A stretch of 64,000 nucleotides of DNA from Diplolepis rosae. Lineage: Eukaryota; Arthropoda; Insecta; Hymenoptera; Diplolepididae. Numbering within the stretch: position 1 is the first letter of the stretch; each line of letters opens with the position of its first letter. The DNA lies in contig JAPYXD010000686.1 of assembly GCA_030998225.1 (NCBI GenBank), forward strand, positions 3,906,001 through 3,970,000. Reading direction: 5' to 3'. A program made the position numbers and the translations under genes. Below the pieces are notes generated by a model. The model made no database searches. It saw only the letters and a program-made list of their open reading frames with translations, and was not told where the DNA came from. Below are positions 21,163 through 31,800 of the stretch, one piece after another.

Positions 21163-22550
21163 AATGCCTAGCTGTAAAAGAAGCTGTAAAATACTGGCAA
21201 TATCGATTGATAGGGAGAAAATTTGAAGTTTTAGTAGACCACAAACCAATGGAAAATCTAAACTTAAAATGCAGAACAGATGATGAACTAGGGGATATGA
21301 CGTATTATTTGTCACAATATGATTCAGAAATAAAATATGCCCCTGGCAAATACAATCTTGAAGCAGACTGTTTGAGCAGAAATCCGGTGCTGGAACCAAA
21401 CGATGAAGAAGAAGGAGAAGAAAAGCTTAAAATTGTGAATCTAATAACTATAGAGGACATCAATGAAGACCAAATGAGAAACGAAACGTTACAAGAACAA
21501 AAAAATATACTAATTAAAAAAGGAGAAGTATACTACAAAAAATGTAACAGAAAAGAAAAAATATTACTATCTGAGAAATGAAGTATAATGTTTATTAAAA
21601 AAATCCATGAACACTATTGCCACATTGGCATAAAACAGATGAATAGTATAATTAGTCCTTTATACACAAGCAAAAATTTAATACAAAACATAAAAGAAAT
21701 ATGCAAGAATTGCTCTACATGCATTAAAAATAAATCCAGGGGCCAAAATAAATATGGTCTGATGTCCCACCTGGGCCCAGCAGAAAACCCACTTGAGATC
21801 GTTTCCATTGACACAATCGGAGGATTCGGCGGAACGAGATCAACAAAAAAGTACCTTCATCTATTGGTTGACCATTTCACTAGATATGCTTGGATCACGT
21901 CGTCGAAAACTTAGAATGCAGGAGACTTCATAAAATTAGTAAAAAAAACTGCTGATAAAGATAAAATAGGAATGGTACTCACTGATCAATACCCAGGCAT
22001 AAACTCGGAAGAATTTAAAAACTATCTAAAAGAAAAAGAAACACCATTAGTGTTTACAGCAGTAGATTCACCTTTCTCAAATGGTCTAAACGAAAGGTTA
22101 AACCAAACTTCGGTAAATAAAGTTAGGTGCAAAATTAATGAAGAGAAGAAAAAAATGGCATGGACAACGATCGCCCAAGAATGTATAAAAAGATACAACG
22201 AAACGGTACACACAATCACAGGTTTTGCACCCAAATATTTGTTAGAAGGTGAGACTACAACAATTTTACCAGAAGAATTAAAACAATGTAAAACGCCGAA
22301 GGACTTACAAGAAGATAGGAAAACTGCACTTCAAAACACGTTAAAATCTCACAACTATAACAAAAAAATCTTCGACAAAAACAGAAAACACTTGGAATTC
22401 AAGGTGGGAGATAAAGTATTCGTGGAGAATGGAAACAAGTTAAACCGAAAAAAAAAAATTTATGAAATACACACAGGACATAGCAAGAAAAAGTCAAATT
22501 TATTCCACAGTACGAAATTAATACCCTGCCCAACGAAAACAAGTGAATAA
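21163..22550 (+). pseudogene. Gypsy-2 Pol: RNase H end and integrase
   Basis: Frame 21207-21581 completes RNase H (LVDHKPMENL near 21228; LEADCLSRNPV near 21355). Frame 21588-21914 holds the integrase zinc domain (H near 21609 and 21624, NCSTC near 21710) and the first catalytic aspartate in VSIDTIGGF near 21805. A stop at 21912 is followed in the same frame by 21972-22550, with the second aspartate in VLTDQYPG and the glutamate in NGLNERLN near 22085. The C-terminal FKVGDKVFVEN module follows. The D,D,E triad is present. The purine tract AGGAGGGGAGA precedes the 3' LTR. Confidence 0.88.
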
Positions 22551-22648
22551 AGAAAATATCGATAAAATATAAACAAAACAAGAATAAACATACAGATGTG
22601 AAAATAAAAACAAAATTTTCACGAAAATTTTTATCCCAGGAGGGGAGA

Positions 22649-22990
22649 TGTAAAGTACATTGTACTTTTTAAATTATCCGGCGGACTTAAGTCGCCTAGG
22701 TAAGGTAGATTACTGTTCGTGCTAAGGAGAACGGAAGAAGACTAAAGTGTAGTGATAACGCAACTTATTGAAAGCTATTAAAAAAATAATTGTTTAAGAT
22801 TTGTAATCAGAGAAAGGGCACAGTGAATAATTGACATTTAATGTCGTTTTTCATTTTACAGGTGGGTTCGTAAAAGGCGTAATTATTTGTGCACATAATA
22901 AATTAAAATATTCATTTTACAGAGAAACACAACTTGTCATTATCCTGCCCTGATTTTGCTTATAATAAAAAAAACAAAGGAAACATTATA
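22649..22990 (+). repeat. 3' LTR of Gypsy-2
   Basis: This copy is nearly identical to 18052-18393 and is preceded by a polypurine tract at about 22637-22647. The 4-bp duplication TACA follows at 22991-22994. Confidence 0.95.
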
Positions 22991-22994
22991 TACA

Positions 22995-23170
22995 TACAAC
23001 TCTGTTTACATTGTTAACTAAAGAAACTTGTTAGGGTTAAAACAAAAAAATAAGTAAATCACCATTTATGAAAATTCTATCCATTCCTGTAAAAACATTT
23101 AGAAAAAAACTCACTGTATTGAAAATTACATTAACAGAAGATTCAATAGTTAGAAACTCAAAACAGGAAA
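22995..23170 (+). pseudogene. Gypsy-1 integrase continued beyond Gypsy-2
   Basis: Reading across the removed Gypsy-2, the frame continues from the integrase HH motif into a C-x-x-C pair (LCLHC followed by LKKLVRVKTKK). This completes the H2C2 zinc domain and confirms that Gypsy-2 landed inside this gene. The match fades after about 23060. Confidence 0.65.
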
Positions 23171-23906
23171 TTTAAATATCAAATTCAAATTTCTTATATT
23201 TCAAAAATTGATAGTAATTTTAACATTAAATATAACTTCAAAATAACAATTCTTAATCAAAATTAGAATCTTTAATAAGCGCACTCGAAAAACTTTGCTA
23301 ATAAAAAAATAAATACCGGTTTTCGGATAACACTAGAAACAGTCACCAGGTTTTCTTACTACACTATCTAATCCTCCTGAATCCCTATACACCACATGTT
23401 TTGGCACCTTATGCATGCACCAAGGCAACAGCTGTCATGTCTCTTTACTTTATTAATTTCCACATAGCACAAACCTTGATAGAATGAATCTATAACCTTT
23501 TTCATTTTTCTACTGTATAATTTAAAAACTATTTTATTCTAACAAATTCATTTTTTCTCTTTATTTAATTACGCAACGAAAAAAAGATAATATGCATAAT
23601 TGGAGTTTTTCTCTTTTATCCCGAACAAAAAACAATTCCAACTGCAGAACCAGAAATAAATATGGAAATAGGATCTATTAACTATCCTACGTTACAATAT
23701 CAATTAAACACAGTAATGTTTTAAACAACAGGAACAAACCGAACCAGGAAAATAGAATAGAAATTTATTTAAAAACCTGAACTTTATCAGAAATTACGTA
23801 TTTGCCTCAAATAAATGAATCTCTGTTCACTTTCACTGATAAAAATTTAACAAAAATTTAAGAAAATTTATTTCAAATCTGAAGACACTTTTACATGATA
23901 ATAATT
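23171..23906. other. gene-free AT-rich stretch
   Basis: No gene, RNA or clear repeat could be supported between the Gypsy-1 remnant and the mariner fragment. Confidence 0.5.
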
Positions 23907-24519
23907 TCAACAGTTGAATTCCATCCCAAAATAACTGCGCCGGCTTGGCGGCCAAGAATGAATCAAGCCAATTTTTGATACCCTGTTCTGATGTGGACCG
24001 TATTCCGGTGAGGTCGTTCTGCATCGACCGGTTTCATCCGGTTTTAGCAGCTCACAATACAGCACACCCTTCTGACCGCACCAAGTACAGAGCATTACCT
24101 TCTCGCCATGGATATTCGGCTTTGCCGTTGATTTGGCTGGTTGGCCGGATTTCATATATGATTTTTTGCGCTTGGGGTTCCAGCAGCATTTCGGACATGC
24201 AAAACCGCCTTTCAACGTCTCTCAGCTTGAGTTCATGTGGAACCCAATTACCTTGCTTTTGAATGTATCCGGCTGCTTTTAAACGTTTTGAAATTACTGC
24301 TTGAGTGACTCCCAAAGATTCTGCGAGCTCTTCTTGTGTTTGGCAACAATCTTCATCGAGTAATGCTTCCAGTTCTTCATCTTCAAACTTTTTTGGCTGT
24401 CCAGGACGTTTGTCGTCTTCCAAGCCAAAATCATCACTTTTAAATCGTGCAAACCACTTTTGTCGCGTTCGCTCAGCTAGTTCATGTTCACCATAAACTT
24501 CCACCAAAATACGATGCAT
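23907..24519 (-). pseudogene. mariner transposase fragment with internal deletion (minus strand)
   Basis: On the minus strand, 24519-24050 encodes a mariner N-terminus with two helix-turn-helix parts (RQKWFARFKSDDF, PGQPKKFEDEELEALLDED, ELAESLGVTQAVISKRLKAAG) and the WVPHEL linker. The central part with the first catalytic aspartate is degraded. A shifted frame (24215-23907) gives PNIHGEKVMLCTWC and ELLKPDE, then loses register. The second and third aspartates are missing. No terminal inverted repeats were found, and the 5' end abuts the dispersed repeat at 24508. It is a different mariner family from those at 10, 31 and 52 kb. Confidence 0.85.
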
Positions 24520-24793
24520 GCGCCTATAGCAATACAGCGGAGCACAATCTTCTTCTTATTCTTCTTCTTCTTCTTCGTACAGCGTTAGCACCCTACTGAC
24601 AAAGCCTTGTACATTTCAACTGCGCATGCTCTATTGCAACACGCTACTACTACACAAGATCGATAAAATCAAAATTGCCGGGACTAGTTGCGAATTATCA
24701 AGTGTAATGACTAGCGCCGCAAAAAACTACAATACTAGATTAGATTCGAGTGTACGCATAAAAACTCGTATCCGCACCGAAGTAATATGCATA
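24508..24793 (+). repeat. dispersed repeat with a CTT-rich tract, copy 1
   Basis: It matches 29750-30023 at about 90 percent by eye: CAGCGGAGCA, TTCTTCTTC tract, CGTACAGCGTTAGCACCC, CTACTACACAAGATCGAT, GCCGCAAAAAACTACAA and TTCGAGTGTACGCAT. Function is unknown. It has no coding potential and no terminal repeats were seen. It may be a SINE-like or MITE fragment. Confidence 0.85.
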
Positions 24794-25593
24794 TGCGTAT
24801 CAAAGTAAATATTTTTACTCAAAAATTATAAATCGAGAAATAACATATACAATACCAGACGTGAGTTTTTCAGATTTTAATAATGTCACACGCACATTTT
24901 TCGGCCTAATTAAGGTTATTTCTACTATTGATCCCAATTTTCCATTTGTTCCTTGTAACACCATAAAGAGGGGCGACAATAATTTCCTATCAGCAGTTAT
25001 AGTGAGGTGTATTGTGTAACTTTGTGTAGTTGATGGTGCTGACTGTGGAAATTTTCTGGTGTATACCTCACAACCAAAGTTGTGATGAGCTTTTTTAAAA
25101 TTATGTATCCACTTTCAAGAGGCTTTAAATACCATGCTATTATCACCCAGCCCTTTATATGCTTCTAAAGCCCATTGCGCTCCTCAAATTTGTATTACAT
25201 GCTCGGAAATTTTTAACAACTTTTCTTTTTTGGTTCTCCCTACCTCCAATTGATCAGCCCATCTTAGTAATTGACGTTCAGAAGACACAAGTTTAAAGTT
25301 ATGTTAAACATTACTAAGTTTGCGCCTTTCCCGTTGTAATTCCAAAATTCCACCGCTCTTTTTTTATATTCCAGATCAACGTCTTTGTCACGTTGTGAAT
25401 AAACTCCGAAATTTGATTCCTCGGACCAGTCCAGATTTTTATTATCCTCATCAATTGCTGCTATTTTACAGTCCTTATGCGGCTACGAAAAATTCAGACA
25501 CTTCTTCCCACACTTCTATTTCAGAGAACTCGAAAATATACTATTTTATATTGTATTGTAATAAGGGCTAATAGTGTTATAATCTTATCACAG
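24794..25593. other. unassigned stretch upstream of the first visible dynein exon
   Basis: This should be intron or earlier exons of the dynein gene, but I could not support an exon. Short open frames (25320-25571, 25477-25815) have no dynein-like or other recognisable content. The acceptor TTATCACAG at 25585-25593 ends the region. Confidence 0.4.
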
Positions 25594-25878
25594 GTACAAT
25601 GGATGGAGCGGTTGCTGTTTATAACATCATGTTGCCACCTACAATACCTCAATATAAAAGCAATGAGGTTTTTCAAAAACACGAGGGAATCGTCTGTCAG
25701 GTTTGTTGGGCACCAGATACTGAGGAAGGTAATTTGGCCTTTTACAGTATCAGTTTTGACGGAAAAATCAATTACTGGGAATTGCTCCAAAATGAACTAC
25801 GTGTCACAGCTATAATGACATTATACCTTAATAGACATCCAATAATAGGACCAGATGGTACAATGATTACTTTAAAAA
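25594..25878 (+). CDS. DNAI1: dynein intermediate chain exon A
   Basis: Acceptor CAG ends at 25593 and donor GTACGT starts at 25879. The exon encodes (G)TMDGAVAVYNIM through to MITLK, with a WD-type end at SISFDGKINYWEL near residue 50. The exon starts with two bases of a split codon and ends with one. The ATG at 25599 is internal, not the start. Confidence 0.88.
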
Positions 25879-28800
25879 GTACGTATAAAATATTTTGGTA
25901 TAGTACATTGCTTTGCAAGGACGCAATGTAGATGATTCCCGCCTGAATGTGAGGCCTGCACAAGGCGCAGAAAGAGACGATACACAGTGATCTGAAGTGT
26001 CTGAAAAGCTGGCCAAAAATGAAATTGTTGGTTAAACAATTTGAAAAATTGTAATCTGTTGTCCCAAGGGTCGGGGAATTTTAATTTAAGGTCAAAATCT
26101 TCAAAAACAAAACTAATTATCCAAACTGGCGGAACGACTTTGAATGAAGTGACATCCCGCTGGCGATAATACATACTCAGGTGTTTTCGGGGTCAAGTGT
26201 TTCAAATTTTGCATTTAAATATTCAAAAACAATGTAGCCGTTCCGAAATAGCAAGCTGACTTCAAACAAAGGGACTCCATGCTCGCAAAAATAAGTTGAA
26301 TAAGAATTTGGGGTTCAACTTTTCAAAAACAAAATGGCCTATCTACAATAGTGGACCTTCCATTAATAAAGTTACGTCACGCTCATGAACATAAGAACTC
26401 AGGCTCTTTCCGTCTCGAGACTTTAGAATTTGATGATTTACTTTTTTCAAAACAAAAAAATTCTTGAGAACGAATGGGGCAAATAGCAGGAGCTATTTCT
26501 TGAATATTCATCATAAATAGACATTTATCCTTGAACTTAAGTTAAGACTGTGACCGATGGTGACCAATAAGATACTTTCGGCATGTTTTTTGAAACTTTT
26601 TTGGTCACTTAAATATTTTTGACAAGAGCATATTGACGTTACCCATAATACATATTACGTAATCATTTCAAACGAACTACACAAAAAAGTCAACATACAT
26701 AACTCCAACAACAGTTTCCATGTCGCAAGTTACAAATCAAGCTTTTCCATTAAAAGATAGGCCACTTTTAACTGAGCGTATATTTTCACGTTTTGGGATA
26801 CTTCGCGAGAAAATGCAAGCAGCTGACTTTCACATAGTCCCGAAAGTCGCAAAGGTATTAAACGCTCTACCTCTTCAGCGTTTAGTACATTAATACGGTC
26901 TAAGTGAAATATTGTATTTGAAATTAAAATTTTCATTTTTTTTATTTTTTATTTTTGGCCATCTTTTTGGGCAATGGATTGCCATTGTCGATTCTACGGG
27001 TATGCGAATACGAGCCAAAGGAGAGTCGAGCGACCCGGTGACAAGACACTGGCAACCTATCGAAGAAGAATTGTCTGCGCCAAACTGAATACAGGCCTCA
27101 TATTGATAAGGGAGTCACCCATCGCCCCAGCGCAACACATATAATATATAAGACTAAAAATGACAATTACATAACCTGAAAATGTTGTTCGCATCGGTAC
27201 CAGATCGATAAAAACAACAAGCCGCCGCACAGTAGGCTAGAATCCCGAATTCCTGACCAAAACCTCAAATTTCAAAGTAGCCGCTTAAGCTTCATTTTTC
27301 CAAAATCTCGTACGGATAGGGTGAGAGAGATCCATTCTAGAAGGGCAGGTGTTTACTTTGGTTTCTCGACGAAGTGTACACAGTCAAACACCCCCTTGAA
27401 GAGGATCGCGCGCGGCGGTTACAAGAAGTCTCTCTTGAGCGCTCGATGAATATAGTCATGAAAGTGAGAAAAAGTTATGCAAAGCGATTTTGCAAAATGG
27501 AAAATCTTTCTAAAGGTATCCAAAATATTTCTACGCGCTTACATATAGGTATTTCTATATTAAGTAATATTATCAATGCTGTAAAGTATGCGTATCAAAT
27601 TTCGTGTAATACAATTGTGAAATCTATATCCATGGAGAACTAAGAGTTGTCCCATGAAATTTGCCCGAAATCGCCCCTTTCTTTTAAAGAGAATTTTTAG
27701 CAGCGCAGCAAGCGCTTCGTCGCGCGTACAACATTTTGATGCAAATTAAGCATAACTTTTCAATATCGATTACGGTTCTGTAATCGATATTGAAACTTGA
27801 GATTGAAAATGTTTTGTTTATTGAACTAAAATTTGTTGAGAATTGTTTGTAAATTTCTTTTTATTAATTTTTGGTTTTTCTTTGGAAAATTTTTGTTTTT
27901 GAAATAATATTGAAGTTTGAAACAAAATCTCCACCTCTTTGTGTCAGCCACGTTAATTTAAGAATTATGTAATTCATTTCCAAAATCGGCGACCCAGAAA
28001 ACTGAAATACCTCGATTTTCAGCACAATCTATTGATTTTTGAAAAAAGGTCCGCCATTTTGTGTCAACCATATTAAATTTTGGGTTTTTAGTTTCATTGT
28101 TGGAATCAGCGATCCAGGAAACTAAAGTACCTTGATTTTTAGTACAATCCATTGATTTTTGAAAAAACTGGTCCGTCATTTTGTGTGGACCATATTGAAG
28201 TTTGGATTTTCAGTTTCATTTTTGGAATCAGCGATCCAGAAAACCAAAGTACCTTGATTTATAGCAAAATCCGTTGATTTTTGCAAAGAAAGGTCTGCCA
28301 TTTTGTGTTGGCCATATTGAATTCTGAATTCTATATTCTAACAAATAAGGTATAAGAAATCTACTAATTGAGGTTTTGACCAAAAATTAGGGATTCTAGC
28401 CTACTGTGCGCTGTCGTTTTTTAACAGATGGCGCTGATTTGGATGACATACAGACGAACGTTATGCAGATGTCTGCATTTTCTGAGAAGAAATGTTGAGA
28501 GAGAGTAAGATTCTCGTCCTACTTCATATATAAATAATGCGAGAATTTATTATTCTCGCATTATTTTGTGATGGAATAATGCTGAAATTAAAAATTGTCG
28601 CATCGTTCTTGTCAAGTTGTCAAATTCTCTACTGAACAATTTTAAAATAATTTAATTTTCTTAATTTTTTACTGAAGAATTTGGCATTTTTATAAGTTTT
28701 TTAATCTCGGGTTTATCATGTAGGTTTAGAGGTTTTTTTTATAACCTTTAAATCATAATAATATTCGAAGAGTTCTCCGACCACAATTTTTTAAGAGGAA

Positions 28801-31800
28801 TAGTTTACATGTTAGTAAGAAGAAAATATTGATTATTCTGTACAATAGGTTGTGGGACATGTATAGCCTTTCATCCAAAGGTCCAAAACGTGTTTTTAGT
28901 AGGAACTGAAGAGGGAATAATTTACAAATGCAACACAGAATACAGTAGTGTATATATGACAACTTACGAAGAAGCTCACAATATGCCAGTCCTCAAGATT
29001 GTTTTCAATAAATACAACTCACACATATTTGCAAGTTGTTCCAGTGACTGGAAAATAAAGATTTGGGAAGATAATCGAGCGTAAGTCATTTGTGTAATAG
29101 CTTTTAACTGTTACTAAGAGCCTTCTATAACTAAATTCATACGCTGTTATTTACAAAATTTATGACTCTTTAATATTTTTTCTACAGCCTCAAGATTTTT
29201 ACAAGTAGTGTGGATTGATTTTCCTAGATCATATTAAATCGATTTTAAATATTTTGATAAATAATTTTTATGTACTTGGTTTTGATATAAAACTAGCCTT
29301 AGTTTCGAGATGCTTATTTTAACTGCCATTTGATCATTAGCAGTGGATGCTTCTGGTTCTTGTTTTATGCTTCACATAATGTAACCATATTAGAAAAAGC
29401 GTCCGAGTTTTGCGGATGTTGAGATTGTTGTTCATTTAAGGGGGTCTCCCGGTGTGAATCGCAAAGAAATCGATTTTATTTCTAGCTTAACGTAGTTTTA
29501 ATCCACGAAAATTAGACCTCAGGCAAAAGAAGATAATTTTGCTTTCAAGAATAGATATATTATTATTGAAGGGCTATTTTGAAAGAGAAAATATTATTTT
29601 ACATGAAAAAAATTTGAAACACAGAAAAATAATTTTATTAATAAATTTTATTTATGTGCCTCCGGTGCGGAAACTCATTTTTCCGTTACAGCTGAGAGTA
29701 ACGGAATGTTGTGTATTCCGTTACAGAGGAATATAATGTAAAAATTGAACTGCGCATGCGCATATAGTCTTACAGCGGAGCAGAATCTTCTTCTCCTTCT
29801 TCTTCTTCTTCGTACAGCGTTAGCACCCTACTGACAAATCCTTGTACATTTGAACTGCGCATCCTCTATTACAACAAGCTACTACTACACAAGATCGATA
29901 AAATCAAAATGGCTGAGATTAGTCGCGAAATATCAAGTGTAATGTCTAGCGCCGCAAAAAACTACAACACTAGATTAGATTCGAGTGTACGCATGAAAAC
30001 TCGTATCCACACCGAAGTCACATAAGATAGAATACGTGCCGATGCACACAATTCAGGAAATTACGAGACTCGCGACAATGCTCGCCTTAGCTTCGATCTC
30101 CTGCGAGCATTGTCGCTCGTCATGCAATAACCCTCATTGTGCGTCTAGGCATGTAATATACAATTTTGACACAACTTCTTTTCTTATCACTTCTGACCAA
30201 ATTTTGAAAAATTATGCGATTCTAATAAATCAGGAATGGTTACGTTGTAGGGAACCCGCAATATTTCAGTGAACATGAATGCTGATTTGTACAACACATT
30301 TGTTTAGAAAAAAGTACGTGTTAAGCGTGATCATCAAGCATCTTTAGTAATATTATAATGAGAAGTAGAGTTTTTCAGATGCTGCGAAAATGCTCACGAC
30401 ACGCAATATTTCGGTGATCGTGCGGGCTGATCTTTACAATACCTTTGTTCACAAAAAAGTATGTGTTGACCGTTATCTTTATCATCTTTAGACATATTAT
30501 AAATAGGAGTAATTTTTTTAAGACGCTTCAGAAATTCTCACCACCCGCAATATTTTTGTGATCATTAATACTAATTTTTACGATATATTTGTTCACAAAA
30601 AAGTACGTGTTGGCCGTGATCCTTAAGCATCTTCACAGACTTTATTGATAGGGGCAGGTTTTATCAGACGCTTCGGAAATTTACAGGACCCGCAAGATTT
30701 CTGTGATAGTAAGTGCTGATTTTCACGATACCTTTGATCACAAAAAAAGTGCATGTTGACCGTGATCCCTGAGCATCTTCAGATATTTTATTCATAGGGG
30801 TAAGTTTTTTCAGAGGCTGCCAAAATGCTCACGACCCGCAATATTTCAGTGAGCTTGAATGCTGATTTGTACGAGACATTTGTTCAAAAAAAAGTACGAG
30901 TTGAGCCTGATCATCAAGCATCTTTAGTAATATTATAATGAGGAGTAGGGTTTTTCAGATGCTGCAAAAATGCTCACGACACGCAATATTTCGGTGATCG
31001 TGCGTGCTGATCTTTACAATACCTTTGTTCACAAAAAAGTACGTGTTGGCCGTGATCCTTAAGCATCTTTAGCAATAATATTATGAAGTGTAGGTATTTT
31101 TATACTCTGCCAAAATGCTTAGGAGCCGCAAGGTTTCGGTGACAGTGAGTGCTTATTTTTACGATACCTTTGTTCAAAAAAAATGTACGTGTTGACCGTG
31201 ATTCCTGAGGATCTTTAAATTTTTCATAAATAGGGGTAGTTTTTTCAGACGCTGCGACAATTCTCTGTACACGCAATATTTCAGTGATCATGGATGCTGT
31301 AACCTACGATACGTTTGTTCATAAAAAAAGAACGTGTTCACCTTGACCCTTAAGCATCTTTAGTAATTTTATAATGATGGGTGTGTTTGTTCAAATAAAA
31401 CGTACGTTTTGAGCATGATCGTCTTCTATCTTTAGTTATACTAGGTTGTTCAAAAAGTTTTGAAAGCGACATCTATAGAGCAGTAGAAGAACCAAAATTT
31501 CTACGCCATTTTAAGATTTCATCTTTCATATGAACATACCCAAAGTGTCATTCCACTCTGCCAATTCATTGTTTGTTTACAAGCCATTTGAAGTTGACGT
31601 GTCAGTGTATTTTTGTACAATGGAAAAAACCGAATATCGTGCAGTGATAAAATTCTTTGTTTTGGAAGGTTTATCAGCAACGGAAATTCATACAAAAATG
31701 GTGAAAGTGTTAAAGGAAGCTGCTCCTTCATTTCCAACTGTGCATAGATGGGTTTCAGAGTTTAGACGTGGTCGAAAAAGCGTTGAAGACGATCCACGCT

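Larger units (their letters stand above)
18052..22990 (+). mobile_element. near-complete Gypsy-group LTR retrotransposon (Gypsy-2)
   Basis: Two 342-bp LTRs (18052-18393, 22649-22990) begin TGTAAAGTACATTG and end ACATTATA, with the 4-bp duplication TACA on both sides (18048-18051, 22991-22994). They differ by only about four or five bases by eye, so the insertion is recent. Internal order is gag, protease, RT, RNase H, integrase, typical of Ty3/Gypsy. No env was seen. The gene order is intact, but frameshifts and stops (near 19063, 20668, 21140, 21912) make it non-autonomous as it stands. It interrupts the integrase of Gypsy-1. Confidence 0.95.

Noticed and set aside
25320..25815. Upstream exon of the dynein gene
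   Set aside because: Neither frame resembles the WD-repeat region expected before MDGAVAVYN, and the acceptor at 25593 lies inside them.
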